A DNA stretch of 64,000 bases from Bacillota bacterium (GCA_023407175.1 JAEYMU010000006.1:151061-215060); one strand, 5' to 3'. Positions 1 through 9,720 are shown, counted from the stretch's first letter. The notes: generated by a model from the sequence alone, not told the origin. Numbers and translations are program-made.

Positions 1-2337
1 AAAGGCGCAGCCGGCATATTTCTCCAGCCTTGTTACACTTCCCTTTAAATCCGTGCTATAGAGCAGCCTTGCTGCTTCCGCTGCAATTCCCTTCTCCTCA
101 TTGACATAAAAGGCTCCGTCAATCAGCTTCCTTAGAACGGCATCCTTCTCCTCCCTGGAGCGGTAATACAGGAATAATTCCTTCCACAAATCCGAGGTTT
201 CCTTCTTATGATAAGCTCTTAAGCCCTCTGCCAGATAGGAAATGCCGTCATCCGTCAATATATGCTCCACATCCTCGCGGCCGTCCTCCTCCCGGCACTG
301 AAGAAGCGGAAACAGCTGCTTCAGCTTGCCGATCAGAAAGGAGGGATTCACTGATTTTCCCTCACCGTTTACCTTATGATAGGTGATGTACAGCCTATTC
401 TTTGGCTTTGTCATATTCAGATAAAGATAGAACTGCTCCTGGAAGGCCTGCTGCCTTTTTGTCGGCGCCAGCTCAATATCATGATTAATCAACAGCTCCC
501 GCTCCATATCGGAGAGAATTCCACCGCCTCCGATTGCCTTTGGGATAATTCCTTCATTTACCCCGATAAAAAACAGGGCCTTGATATCCTTTAGTCTTGT
601 CCGCTGAGTATCTCCAACTACCACCTCGTCGATGCCGGGCGGAATTAATCCCACCTTAACCTCCACAAAGCCCGTATCCAAAATCTCACTAAACTCCTTC
701 AGGCTGCATTTTTCATTTCCAAGGAGCAATACCATCTGGTCATACAGCTCCATGATGATACGGTAAACCTGCTCATACTCCTTTGCCAATAATGGCTGCT
801 CCTGCTCAAAATAAGCCCGGTATTCCTCAAGCCTCTGCTCTATATTTAAACGCAATCCCAGCTCGTAGAGGGCACCGGTATAATCCTCCAGGGTCTTATC
901 CGTATCCTTAAGTGCTTCATAAAGCGGAGCAATATTCTCCATAAACCTGCTCCTGATCTCATTCAGCTCCTCCAGACGGATAGCATCCCTGTTTTTAAAG
1001 CCTCTCACAAAGGGCTCTTTCCATTTCTTATATCCCCGGATGCCGGTTGCCAGAACATAATTCTCCAGCAGATCGATATCCTCTGCCGTAATTTGGGTAA
1101 GCCCGGTCCGCAGATAGCGCAGTACTCCCTCGTAGCTGAAATCCTCTGTGACAATCACTAGCGCAGAGCGCAGAAGCTCTACGAAGGGATTGCCCAGAAT
1201 ATCCTTCTTATAGTCAATAAAGCAGGGAATGTTAAGCTGGGTAAAACGCCGCTTGGCCAAACGCCCGTATTCCTCAATATTGCCTGAAACCACGGCAATA
1301 TCCTGATAGCGGTAGCCTTCCTCCCGAACCAGCCTCTTTATCTCTCCTGCGACAAAGGCAATCTCTCCCTCGCTGTCCCTTACCGCATGCAGGGTAATAT
1401 CCTCCTGCTCCTTCTCATAGGTCTGATAGGGATACCGGAAAATATTACGCTCCAGGGCTGCCAGGGCCGGAGAGCTTAGATAACGGTACGGTACGGAACT
1501 ACCGCTGTTTTCCTGAACATAAACGGGAGGGTCAACCGGGACATGGGCCTCTCCGGCAAGAGAAGTCAATTTATGAATTGTTTTCTTGCTAAGACCGAAC
1601 AGCAGAAATTCCTCTTGTTTATTGTCCAGCCTTTCCCTGCTGTCTATCGTAACGGTAACCATAACCTTCTTTGCATAGGTAAGCATCTTTGACAAGAGCT
1701 CATATTGACAGGGGGTAAAGCCGGTAAAGCCATCCAGACAAATGACTGCATTCTTAAGCCATAGGGAACGGTCAATCACTTTATTAAGGACCGTATAAAT
1801 TTCCTCTGCCGTGATATAGCGCTCCTTCATAAAGCTCTGGAAGCCCTCATAAACGGTATGTATATCGGTAAGCTTTGCCTTCAGCACCGGTTTTTTAGCG
1901 GCAATCTCCTGCATCCGCTCAATATCCTCCGGCTGTATGTTATATTGATAAAATTCTGACAGAATGGATTTTAATTCACTGACAAAGCCCGGTTTCTTTA
2001 CATTTTCCCCAAACAGAATTAATTCCTTACGCTTTGCTGCAATTACCTTACGCAGCATCATGCTTTTTCCGGTATCCTCAAGCACCGGTAAATCCCCTCC
2101 CCCGATCTCATCAAAGATACGGTAGGCAAAGCGCAAAAAGCTTAGGATATCCACATTCATGACTCCATGCTCCGGATGGAGGGTGACAATATCCTTTTGG
2201 GTCTGCAGGGTAAACTGCTCCGGCACAATCACCAGATAATTCGTATCGGTGTTTTTCTTCGATTGTTCAATTACCTCTCGGTATAGCTGATAGGATTTAC
2301 CTGATCCGGCACCCCCGAGAAACATTTGCAAGGACAT
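1..2337 (-). CDS. addB: ATP-dependent nuclease subunit B (AddB), N-terminal part
   Basis: This gene runs off the left edge; its first 779 codons are present. AddB is the helicase-like and nuclease partner of AddA, and the complex processes double-strand breaks for RecA-dependent repair. The start is the ATG at 2335-2337, opening MSLQMFLGGAGSGKS. The Walker A motif GGAGSGKS lies at residues 8-15, followed by VIVPEQFTLQ, typical of clostridial AddB. The last residues in the window, LEKYAGCAF, match the segment with the first of the four iron-sulfur cysteines (Cys777 here) ahead of the C-terminal PD-(D/E)XK nuclease. Family length is about 1150 aa, so roughly a third is missing beyond the window. 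addA would be expected immediately downstream. No frameshift is seen in the visible part. Confidence 0.93.
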   Translation of the reverse strand, partial: MSLQMFLGGAGSGKSYQLYREVIEQSKKNTDTNYLVIVPEQFTLQTQKDIVTLHPEHGVMNVDILSFLRFAYRIFDEIGGGDLPVLEDTGKSMMLRKVIAAKRKELILFGENVKKPGFVSELKSILSEFYQYNIQPEDIERMQEIAAKKPVLKAKLTDIHTVYEGFQSFMKERYITAEEIYTVLNKVIDRSLWLKNAVICLDGFTGFTPCQYELLSKMLTYAKKVMVTVTIDSRERLDNKQEEFLLFGLSKKTIHKLTSLAGEAHVPVDPPVYVQENSGSSVPYRYLSSPALAALERNIFRYPYQTYEKEQEDITLHAVRDSEGEIAFVAGEIKRLVREEGYRYQDIAVVSGNIEEYGRLAKRRFTQLNIPCFIDYKKDILGNPFVELLRSALVIVTEDFSYEGVLRYLRTGLTQITAEDIDLLENYVLATGIRGYKKWKEPFVRGFKNRDAIRLEELNEIRSRFMENIAPLYEALKDTDKTLEDYTGALYELGLRLNIEQRLEEYRAYFEQEQPLLAKEYEQVYRIIMELYDQMVLLLGNEKCSLKEFSEILDTGFVEVKVGLIPPGIDEVVVGDTQRTRLKDIKALFFIGVNEGIIPKAIGGGGILSDMERELLINHDIELAPTKRQQAFQEQFYLYLNMTKPKNRLYITYHKVNGEGKSVNPSFLIGKLKQLFPLLQCREEDGREDVEHILTDDGISYLAEGLRAYHKKETSDLWKELFLYYRSREEKDAVLRKLIDGAFYVNEEKGIAAEAARLLYSTDLKGSVTRLEKYAGCAF

Positions 2338-2441
2338 AAAATATCCCTCCGTTGATGGAATTTATCTGCATAATTTGTTCTATAGGCTAATAATATATAG
2401 TAAAACAAGACATGAAGCTTTCATGCTTCGGAGGAACAGAG

Positions 2442-2879
2442 ATGGCAAAGACAAAAATTGTTGTTATCCAGTTAAAAGAAATCATATATACTGTGATTTT
2501 TGCAGCCTTGGGTATACTGCTGATATTACTTCTTATTGTTATGTTCAAGGGTAATAAGAACGATGAGTCGGCTTCAAGTGATACTGATTTGTATAAAGCA
2601 GGTGTATATACCTCCGCCATTTCCCTGAATGACACAACATATAATCTGGAGGTTGTAGTGGACAGCAACCATATCAATTCAGTATCGATTCTGAATATCG
2701 ATGATTCTGTCACCACGATGTTTCCGCTTGTTGAGCCCTCCCTGGAGGCAATTAAAGAACAGCTCTATAATGATGTTCCAATTGAACAGGTGGAAATCGA
2801 TGAGGATATGCAATATACCGAGCAGCTTCTGATTGAAGCGATCCAGACTGCACTCGCTAAAGCAAAGATTACCGAATAA
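2442..2879 (+). CDS. small single-pass membrane protein with FMN-bind-like extracellular domain
   Basis: A 145-aa protein read divergently from addB. The start is placed at the ATG at 2442 because GGAGGA at 2430-2435 sits six bases upstream; an earlier in-frame ATG at 2412 has no good ribosome site. A transmembrane helix spans about residues 12-38 (IIYTVIFAALGILLILLLIV). Outside it comes an 'YKAGVYTSAISLNDTTYNLEV' segment followed by 'DSNHINSVSI', which resembles the start of FMN-bind or extracellular beta domains in clostridial membrane proteins. The C-terminal half is acidic and helical. The function is unknown. A hairpin at 2892-2921 with a following T-run ends transcription. Confidence 0.75.
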   Translation: MAKTKIVVIQLKEIIYTVIFAALGILLILLLIVMFKGNKNDESASSDTDLYKAGVYTSAISLNDTTYNLEVVVDSNHINSVSILNIDDSVTTMFPLVEPSLEAIKEQLYNDVPIEQVEIDEDMQYTEQLLIEAIQTALAKAKITE

Positions 2880-2891
2880 ATACAATCCCTG

Positions 2892-2930
2892 GGATGCTGC
2901 AAGGCCTGACTTTCAGCATCCATTTTTATT
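2892..2930 (+). terminator. intrinsic terminator
   Basis: GGATGCTG (2892-2899) pairs with CAGCATCC (2914-2921), followed by ATTTTTATT. It ends the small membrane-protein gene and lies just beyond the convergent degV stop codon. Confidence 0.8.
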
Positions 2931-3807
2931 GTATATAGCGCTTATAGGGGGATACTTCATTCAAAAAGGTAATGCCGATAATTCCCGGCCCGGTATGGGC
3001 ACCGATGGCACATCCTACAAAATTCTCCAGAAAGTTCTTGCAGCCATAGCTGCCTTCCAGCTGCTGCTTCACTTGCAGCATAGTAGTGTAATCATCCCCG
3101 TGAACAAGCCCGATTGTCTGCTCCGCAAGATCAGCCCCACGCTCTTTGACCATCTCCACCAGCCTCTTCAGGGCCTTTTGCCTTCCTCTGACCTTCTCGA
3201 CTGCCTCCAATGCACCTGCTTCGTTCACATGTATCATCGGCTTGATATCAAGTAATCCTCCGGCAATTGCCGTGGTTCTGCTAAGCCGCCCGCCCTTATA
3301 AAGATATTCCAGCGTATTCACCGTAAAAATATGCTCCATATGCTCACAATGCCAGAGAATTCCCTCTATAATTTCCTGCTTGTCCGCACCGTTTCTTTGC
3401 ATCAAAAGTGCGTAGTAGGCTGCCAGACCAAAGCCAACAGAGGCACATTTGGAATCGATGATGGTAAGGTCAAACTGGGGATACTGCTCCAGAAGCTCCC
3501 GTTTTGCCAGATGGGCTGCGTTATAAGTACCTGCAATTCCGGTGGAAAAGCAGATATAGATTACCTCATCCCCACGCTTTGCATAGGGAAGAAAATTTTC
3601 ATAAAACATCTGCGCATTGATGTGATAGGTTTTAACATCCTTGCCGCTTCGAAGGATCTGATAGAATTCCCGCGGCAGAATCGTCTTGCCGTCGAAGTAA
3701 TCAATCTCATCAATCACGACAGGAGTAGGTATTACATGCAGATCAAACTCATGAATAACCCATTCGGGCGTGTCAGAAGCTGAGTCCGTAATAATCTTAA
3801 GTGCCAT
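2926..3807 (-). CDS. degV: DegV family fatty-acid-binding protein
   Basis: A 293-aa DegV/FakB-type protein. The family binds a fatty acid and presents it to a FakA-type kinase for phosphorylation and entry into phospholipid synthesis. Diagnostic segments are the N-terminal KIITDSASDTPEW, the ligand-contacting FSTGIAGTYNAA and the YLYKGGRLS motif in the middle. Full length for the family (280-290 aa). GGAGAG precedes the ATG at 3807. The NAD synthetase stop lies 18 bp upstream, so the two are probably co-transcribed. The ligand specificity of this copy cannot be told from sequence. Confidence 0.9.
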   Translation of the reverse strand: MALKIITDSASDTPEWVIHEFDLHVIPTPVVIDEIDYFDGKTILPREFYQILRSGKDVKTYHINAQMFYENFLPYAKRGDEVIYICFSTGIAGTYNAAHLAKRELLEQYPQFDLTIIDSKCASVGFGLAAYYALLMQRNGADKQEIIEGILWHCEHMEHIFTVNTLEYLYKGGRLSRTTAIAGGLLDIKPMIHVNEAGALEAVEKVRGRQKALKRLVEMVKERGADLAEQTIGLVHGDDYTTMLQVKQQLEGSYGCKNFLENFVGCAIGAHTGPGIIGITFLNEVSPYKRYIQ

Positions 3808-3825
3808 ATGCTCTCCGTTTCTTTT

Positions 3826-5757
3826 TTATTTTTCAAGTTCCTCCAGCTCCTTCATCCAGAGCCTGGCTGATGCATCACTTGGCATTCTCAAATCTCCTCT
3901 GGGCGATACGGACACACTGCCGACCTTGGGCCCGTCCGGAAGACAGGAACGCTTAAACTGCTGGGAGAAAAATCTGCGATAGAATACCTTAAGCCATTTT
4001 AATATTTCCTCCTCCTGATAACAGCCCTCAAAGGCTTTTTTGGCAAAGCGATATATCTTCGCCGGTGAAAAGCCAAATCTAAGAACATAATATAGGAAGA
4101 AATCATGCAGCTCATAGGGGCCTACAATATCCTCTGTCCTCTGGCTTATCTCCTCGCCGTCCGGCGGTAAAAGCTCCGGACTGACCGGAGTATCAAGGAC
4201 ATCCGTAAGGACCTCGCGAAGCCTGATATCCTCCACTGTATCAGCATAGTAGGCAACCAGGTAACGTACCAGAGTCTTAGGTACAGAGGCGTTTACACCG
4301 TACATGGACATATGATCCCCATTATAGGTTGCCCAGCCGAGTGCAAGCTCGGACATATCTCCGGTGCCGACCACAAAGCCGTTATGTTTCCCCGCGATAT
4401 CCATCAGCACCTGAGTCCGCTCCCTGGCCTGGCTGTTCTCATAGGTCAGATCATGGATGGCCGGGTCATGCCCGATATCCCTGAAATGCAGCTCCACCGC
4501 TTCCTTAATCGGAATTTCCATTAGGGTGACACCAAGGCAATCAGCAAGTGTTATGGCATTGCGATAGGTTCTGTCCGTAGTACCGAAGCAGGGCATGGTA
4601 ATTGCGATAATTCCCTTCTTATCAAGGTCCAGCAGCTCAAAGGCCCGGTAAGCTACCAACAGTGCAAGGGTTGAGTCAAGCCCTCCTGAGATGCCCACCA
4701 CCACACATTTTATTCCGGTATGCTTCAGCCTTGTTTTCAGACCAACTGCCTGAATACTAAGAATGTCCTTGCAGCGTTTATCCCGGTCTGCCTTGGCCGA
4801 GGGTACAAAGGGTGCGGGATCGATATCTCTGGTAATCGAAAGCTCCGGTAATTCACCGCTTTCACCAGCAAAGGAAAAATCAATTATTTTATAAGGCAAC
4901 ACACTGTGCCTGTAATAGGTATTCATCCTCCTGCGCTCGCTCTTTAGCCTGCCTAAATCCAGCTCGCTAAAGATAATACCCGCCTCAAACATATTGGATT
5001 CGGCAAGCACCGCTCCATTCTCAACAATCAGATTATGGCCTGCAAATACCACATCCGTTGTTGATTCTCCTTCCCCTGCATCGCTGTAGAGATAACCGCA
5101 GATCAGCTTCGCCGAATGGCTTTTCACCAGCTCTCTGCGGTATACATCCTTACCGGTGAGCTCATCACTTGCCGATACATTGGCTATCACTGTAGCTCCG
5201 GCAATACAATGCTCTATACTTGGAGACTGGGGCACCCACAAGTCCTCACAGATTTCCACCCCAAGAATAAATTCTGCCATATCCGTACAGCGGAAAATAA
5301 TACTTGAACCAAAGGGAACCTTCTCTCCGTAAAAATCAACATTAACCGGCTCCTTAAAGCCTGCATCAAAATGTCTTGCCTCGTAAAACTCCGTATAATT
5401 CGGTATATTCATCTTGGGAACAAGACCAAGCAGCTTACCGCCCTGAATCACGGCAGCGGTGTTATACAGCCTGCCCTCCGCCGAATAGGGAAAGCCGACC
5501 ACTACTAAAAGCTCCCGGCCCTCTGTAAAATCTACAATCTGCTTCACCGATAAAGCAGCTCCCGCCAACAGGGTATCCTGCAGGAATAAATCCCCGCAGG
5601 TATAACCGGTAACACAAAGCTCCGGGAATACCAGCAGCTTAATTCCCTGCTGCTGCCCCTTTTCTATTAATTCAATGATTTTTGCGGTGTTGTATTCACA
5701 GTCGGCGACTCTGATCACCGGTGTGGCTGCCCCAACCCGTAACAATCCATGCTTCAT
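3826..5757 (-). CDS. nadE: glutamine-dependent NAD+ synthetase
   Basis: A 643-aa two-domain enzyme that amidates nicotinic acid adenine dinucleotide to NAD+ with ammonia channelled from glutamine. The N-terminal nitrilase-type glutaminase carries the Glu-Lys-Cys triad as E46 (VFPELCVTGYTCGDL), K115 (PKMNIPNY) and C170 (GVEICEDLW). The C-terminal ATP-pyrophosphatase domain has SGGLDS at 357-362. The start is set at the ATG at 5755-5757, because GAGGAGG lies just upstream and MKHGLLRVGAATP is the usual family opening; the reading frame extends 29 codons further upstream with no ribosome site. The family is 620-650 aa. Likely one transcript with degV. Confidence 0.95.
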   Translation of the reverse strand: MKHGLLRVGAATPVIRVADCEYNTAKIIELIEKGQQQGIKLLVFPELCVTGYTCGDLFLQDTLLAGAALSVKQIVDFTEGRELLVVVGFPYSAEGRLYNTAAVIQGGKLLGLVPKMNIPNYTEFYEARHFDAGFKEPVNVDFYGEKVPFGSSIIFRCTDMAEFILGVEICEDLWVPQSPSIEHCIAGATVIANVSASDELTGKDVYRRELVKSHSAKLICGYLYSDAGEGESTTDVVFAGHNLIVENGAVLAESNMFEAGIIFSELDLGRLKSERRRMNTYYRHSVLPYKIIDFSFAGESGELPELSITRDIDPAPFVPSAKADRDKRCKDILSIQAVGLKTRLKHTGIKCVVVGISGGLDSTLALLVAYRAFELLDLDKKGIIAITMPCFGTTDRTYRNAITLADCLGVTLMEIPIKEAVELHFRDIGHDPAIHDLTYENSQARERTQVLMDIAGKHNGFVVGTGDMSELALGWATYNGDHMSMYGVNASVPKTLVRYLVAYYADTVEDIRLREVLTDVLDTPVSPELLPPDGEEISQRTEDIVGPYELHDFFLYYVLRFGFSPAKIYRFAKKAFEGCYQEEEILKWLKVFYRRFFSQQFKRSCLPDGPKVGSVSVSPRGDLRMPSDASARLWMKELEELEK

Positions 5758-5881
5758 CAGCTTCCTCCTCATCCGGCGGGCATAATGTACCCAATTACTT
5801 ATTTCTATGTAACCATTAAGGCTATTATAAATTTCAATTTGCAAAAAAACAAGAAATTTTAGTATAAAGTGTCAACAAAGC

Positions 5882-6092
5882 AAAAAAGCGGCATCAAGCC
5901 GCTTTCCTCATTCGTATTATACCCAAAATGCCGTTTCCTGAATTTTGACTCCTAGCGTAGCTAGGTGGGTAACCGCACATAAGCTTCTGCCTTCCACTGC
6001 AAACGGTGGCCTGACATCTACTTACGAATAATAGGAATCCCGTATTTCATCATGTAGGTTCAAAATGTCAGGATTGTCGCACATCCCAGGAA
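5882..6092 (-). ncRNA. structured non-coding RNA, 6S (SsrS)-like or raiA-like, with its own terminator
   Basis: No open frame explains this stretch, but its minus-strand transcript is highly structured. A closing helix joins CCUGGGAUGU (6090-6081) to GCAUUUUGGG (about 5922-5931). Inside are a long hairpin closed by CCUGACAU/AUGUCAGG, a small CCAC/GUGG hairpin and CCUAGC-UAC-GCUAGG. UUUUGA in the first hairpin could also pair with UCAAAA near the 3' side. AAGCGGC/GCCGCUU followed by a U-run (5904-5882) is an intrinsic terminator. A TATAAT-like box sits just upstream of 6090. Overall size and closing helix resemble 6S RNA, a sigma-70 holoenzyme mimic; the multibranched core with a possible pseudoknot also fits raiA. 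The RNA gene itself is more certain than the family. Confidence 0.65.
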
Positions 6093-6240
6093 TTACTTTA
6101 ATATTATTATAATTGATAAAACACCATTTTTCAAGATTTTTATCTGATTTTTAACTGGAAAAACCTGTTGAAATCAAATCACTTTAGCAGCTCCTGCCTT
6201 TGAGGGCATGAATTGCAAAGAATAACCGCTTTTCGATGGC

Positions 6241-7749
6241 TTATTCGCAGGCAACCGCTGCCTCCTCCATCGTAAAGGGCGGGAAGGTAAAGACGAACTG
6301 CGTTCCCACACCGGGTGTTGATTCGACCTCAACGGTTCCGTCATGCTTAATCGCAATCTGCTTGGCTATCGCAAGTCCTAATCCGGTCCCGCTTGCATTC
6401 TGACGCAGGTTGGATTTATAAAATTTCTCAAAGATATAGGGTATGTCTGAGGCTTCTATTCCGACTCCTTCATCTCGTATCGATACTTTTATTTTGTCCT
6501 CTCTGGTCATTTTTATGTGTACGGTTTTGTTTTCCTCAGAGAATTTTATTGCATTGTCAAGAATCACCATAAACATCTGCCTTAACCGGTCATAATCCCC
6601 AAGTACCATGGAACCGGGCTCATCCGATACTACTTCGATCTTTATGCTTTTCTTTTGCGCAATGGCTCCGGCACTTCGGATAATATCCTCGAACACCTGC
6701 TGTAAATTTACCGGCTCTTTCTCAATCTTGAAATCCGGATTTTGCATTTTGGACAGAATCAGTAAGTCTCCTACCAGCCGCTCCATGGATTTACATTCTG
6801 ACAGCATACGGTCATAGTATTGACCTGCCTGCTCCTTCTCCTGCACCACTCCATCCGACAAAGCTTCCGTATATGCTCGGATTACCGTAATCGGTGTACG
6901 CAGCTCATGGGACACATTGGCAAAGAAGTCCAGCCTCATCTGATCCAGCTTCTTACGCATTGTTTCATTCTCCAGAAGCTTCTCTGAGAGAATGTCCACC
7001 GTTTTGGCAAGATCACCGATTTCATCATTACGTGTAATCCCTGTTTTACTGTTATAATTTCCCGCTGCAAGCTCCAGAGCAGTAACCCTCATCCTGGAAA
7101 TTGGCACGGATAATTTCGTGGCAAATACAATGACTATAACAAAGGAAATACCCAGCGCTACAACGATACTTACCACAATCAGGGATAAGCTGTTGCTTAA
7201 CATTTCTCCTAATACATCCTGCTGCTGTATGATCAGAACGGCTCCGACCACCTCATTATTTACCACAATGGGTGCACTGGCGAAAATAGTGGGTGCCTGA
7301 TATATCTCGTCATAGCTGTTACTGTCAAAATCGGAACGACCGCTAAAAGCAGCATTGATCAATGGCACATATTGGGCATACCCCTCCGTTGCAGCAATTT
7401 CATCATAGGAGTCCCCTGTTTCCATTCTTTCGCCCATGGGCTGATCGGCATCGGGATTGGAGATCGTCCAGATATCCCAGCCATTGATTTCCGCAAAATC
7501 ATAGACAAACTGCCGATAGTCATCCTGCCTGTTATTTATAATATCATCCCTTGCCTTCTGGCTGATACTACTGGCCCGCTGCTGCAATTCAATTTTATTA
7601 TTTTCCGTCATGGTCTGTGCATACAGCTCATAGAAGATAAAACCAATCAATGAGGCTGCAACTGCAATCATGACAGCATAATTCACATAAAGCTTAAAAA
7701 ACAGCCGGTTAAAGATTCGTACTTTATTTTCATCAGTCATTTGTGTCAC
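6241..7749 (-). CDS. membrane sensor histidine kinase
   Basis: A 502-aa two-component kinase. Transmembrane helices lie at about 22-44 and 186-210 and flank a 140-residue extracytoplasmic sensor. A HAMP linker follows at about 211-262, then the dimerisation/phosphoacceptor helix with His281 (ANVSHELRTPITVIRAYTE), then the ATPase domain with an N-box (LDNAIKFS), DEGVGIE and GTGLGLAIA. The start is a GTG at 7749 overlapping the regulator's stop as TAGTG; an ATG three codons later (7740) is an alternative. Co-transcribed with the response regulator upstream. The domain order matches the WalK/PhoR/VicK-like class; the stimulus is unknown. Confidence 0.92.
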   Translation of the reverse strand: MTQMTDENKVRIFNRLFFKLYVNYAVMIAVAASLIGFIFYELYAQTMTENNKIELQQRASSISQKARDDIINNRQDDYRQFVYDFAEINGWDIWTISNPDADQPMGERMETGDSYDEIAATEGYAQYVPLINAAFSGRSDFDSNSYDEIYQAPTIFASAPIVVNNEVVGAVLIIQQQDVLGEMLSNSLSLIVVSIVVALGISFVIVIVFATKLSVPISRMRVTALELAAGNYNSKTGITRNDEIGDLAKTVDILSEKLLENETMRKKLDQMRLDFFANVSHELRTPITVIRAYTEALSDGVVQEKEQAGQYYDRMLSECKSMERLVGDLLILSKMQNPDFKIEKEPVNLQQVFEDIIRSAGAIAQKKSIKIEVVSDEPGSMVLGDYDRLRQMFMVILDNAIKFSEENKTVHIKMTREDKIKVSIRDEGVGIEASDIPYIFEKFYKSNLRQNASGTGLGLAIAKQIAIKHDGTVEVESTPGVGTQFVFTFPPFTMEEAAVACE

Positions 7750-8444
7750 TACTTTTCTTCAATCTCGAATTTATATCCCACGCCCCAGATTGTCTTGATA
7801 TTCCAGGAAGTATGCTCGATCGTATCCAGTTTGGACCTAAGGCGCTTAATATGGGAGTCTACGGTTCTGCTGTCACCAAAATAATCAAAGCCCCACAGGC
7901 TGTCCAGCAGATTATCTCTGGTAAACACCTTATTCGGGTTGGTTGCCAGGGTCCACATGGTCTCTATTTCTTTTTTTGTAAGAGCGACTTTTGTGCCGCC
8001 GATATGTAGGGTATATTCATCGAGGTTAATCTCAAGATTCCCGACGCGGAGCATATTGTCCGAGGCTGCTTCTTTGGAAGCCTTTGTCATTCTCCTCATT
8101 ACTGCTCTCACTCTTGCCATTACCTCTCTTGGACTGAACGGTTTTACGATATAATCATCTGCACCGATATCAAGTCCCATAATCTTGTCAAAATCTTCTC
8201 CCCTTGCTGTTATCAGAATGACCGGAACATTCGATTTGCTTCTGATCTTCCGGCAAACCTCATATCCGTCCTCCTTCGGCATCATCACATCCAACAATAC
8301 AACATCCGGGTTATACTCTGAAAATAGCCTAATTGCTTCTTCTCCGTCTCCCGCTACTACAGGTTCAAAGCCTTCCATTCTGGAGTATGTAGATAAAATG
8401 TCTGTTATATCACGGTTATCGTCAGCGATTAATATATGCTGCAT
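7749..8444 (-). CDS. OmpR-family response regulator
   Basis: A 231-aa regulator with an N-terminal receiver domain (acidic pocket IADDN at 6-10, phosphoacceptor Asp52 in VVLLDVMMPKEDG, and the T/K switch residues in ILITARG and DDYIVKPFS) and a C-terminal winged-helix DNA-binding domain (VALTKKEIETMWTLATNPNKVFTRDNLLDSLWGFDYFGDSRTVDSHIKRLRSK). Its stop overlaps the kinase start, so the pair is translationally coupled. A plausible promoter (TTGTTT-N18-TATAAT) lies at 8531-8502. The divergent secreted Ig-like gene at 8803 is a candidate target by position only. Confidence 0.93.
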   Translation of the reverse strand: MQHILIADDNRDITDILSTYSRMEGFEPVVAGDGEEAIRLFSEYNPDVVLLDVMMPKEDGYEVCRKIRSKSNVPVILITARGEDFDKIMGLDIGADDYIVKPFSPREVMARVRAVMRRMTKASKEAASDNMLRVGNLEINLDEYTLHIGGTKVALTKKEIETMWTLATNPNKVFTRDNLLDSLWGFDYFGDSRTVDSHIKRLRSKLDTIEHTSWNIKTIWGVGYKFEIEEK

Positions 8445-8501
8445 GAAACAGTTCTCCCTTCATAGTTCTTTTCCTGTTTATCCTTAGCGTTGTTCAACAC
8501 T

Positions 8502-8531
8502 ATTATATATGATTCCCTAGTCTGAAAACAA
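8502..8531 (-). promoter_or_regulatory. candidate sigma-A promoter of the two-component operon
   Basis: TTGTTT (8531-8526), an 18-bp spacer and a perfect TATAAT (8507-8502) precede the response-regulator start by about 55 bp. Confidence 0.55.
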
Positions 8532-8802
8532 GTAGTAAAACTTATCAATCCCCAAAAAAACCAAAAAACAACAAATGCCTTTTTTATTCCCCCATCTTTC
8601 TACAATTTCCCCAATCCCTTATAAATCAATGCTTTTCGCTTGGCACGCCCCTTCCCCCGGTTTAAAATATCAAAGAATTATATTAATTATTTATTATAGT
8701 TATTTTACAATATGACACTTTTCTGACAAAAACTAGTGGTATTCTTTAGTAAGAATAGATAGGATGTGACATAAGGAATTTCCATAATCCGGAGGAATAG
8801 CC
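8532..8802. other. AT-rich divergent intergenic region
   Basis: Between the two-component operon and the Ig-like gene. It is AT-rich with A/C-rich runs at 8560-8640. No hairpin-plus-T-run or clear riboswitch was seen. CCGGAGGA just before 8803 is the ribosome site of the plus-strand gene. Confidence 0.4.
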
Positions 8803-9609
8803 ATGAAAAAGAAATTATTATGTAAATACCTAATAATGTTTGGCTTGTTTCTTTTCTTCTTTGCTGCAGCACCACTGGTGTCGGTCAAAACTGCACTGGC
8901 TGCTGAAACAGGCGAAAAGAAAAGTGAGGCTTACCGGCTGAATGTCTACAGCATAGTATTGGCCAAGGGCCAGACATACACACTAAGAACTTATAATGTA
9001 GGCGAGAAGGCGACGATCTATTTTAAATCCGGCGATGAGGAAATTGCTTCTGTTAGTGATGATGGACTGATTTCTGCCAAAAAGGTAGGCTCTACTGCTA
9101 TCACGGTAACCATTAAAGACGGCTCCGATGTAACAAGCTTAAGCTGTGATGTTTCTGTCGGCCCGGCGGCTGTAAGCGTTAAATGGACACAGTCAATTGT
9201 AATCTTGGGAATTGACAGTATCAACCAGCTTAACGTAATCCTGAAGCCGAGCAATACGGTGGAGAACGCCAAGTTCACCAGCTTAAACTCCGATATTGTA
9301 TCGGTTACTCCTCGTGGACGCGCTTCTGCCAAGAATTACGGCTACGCTGAATTGCGGGCCTATATTAATGATACCAATTCCGATGGCTCACAGAAATACG
9401 ATTCCTGCGGTATTATAGTCACCAGTTCGGATAATGTGTCCAAATTATCAGATTATTTTAATGAACATACCGAACTGAACCAGATATCGAAGGATGACCT
9501 GTTAAGCGCCCTGGACAAATTCTTTAATAAGGAATTTGATCAGACTTCATCATCAAATCTAATCAGCAGCCTGGACCGTTATTTAAATAATACTTTTAAG
9601 CTTCGTTAA
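8803..9609 (+). CDS. secreted Ig-like (BIG2-type) domain protein
   Basis: A 268-aa exported protein. The N-terminus is a classic signal peptide: KKK, a long hydrophobic stretch (LIMFGLFLFFFAAAPLVSV) and a cleavage region near ALAAETG. Residues about 45-115 form a bacterial Ig-like group 2 repeat (YSIVLAKGQTYTLRTY ... IASVSDDGLISAKKVGSTAITVTI); 120-205 form a second, divergent Ig-like unit (SIVILGIDSINQLNVILKPS ... IVSVTPRGRASAKNYGYAEL). The tail is helical and polar. No sorting signal, lipobox or catalytic motif is visible, so it may be a loosely cell-associated protein. Another BIG2 protein is encoded in the prophage (41666-42409). Function unknown. Confidence 0.8.
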   Translation: MKKKLLCKYLIMFGLFLFFFAAAPLVSVKTALAAETGEKKSEAYRLNVYSIVLAKGQTYTLRTYNVGEKATIYFKSGDEEIASVSDDGLISAKKVGSTAITVTIKDGSDVTSLSCDVSVGPAAVSVKWTQSIVILGIDSINQLNVILKPSNTVENAKFTSLNSDIVSVTPRGRASAKNYGYAELRAYINDTNSDGSQKYDSCGIIVTSSDNVSKLSDYFNEHTELNQISKDDLLSALDKFFNKEFDQTSSSNLISSLDRYLNNTFKLR

Positions 9610-9720
9610 TCCATGCCGCTCTTTAGAAAGTAATTTCCAGTACAACGAAAATCAGACCAGAAATATGCATAGATATTTATAGTACGTTGTACTTGACCAA
9701 ATCAAAATAGTGAATGACAT

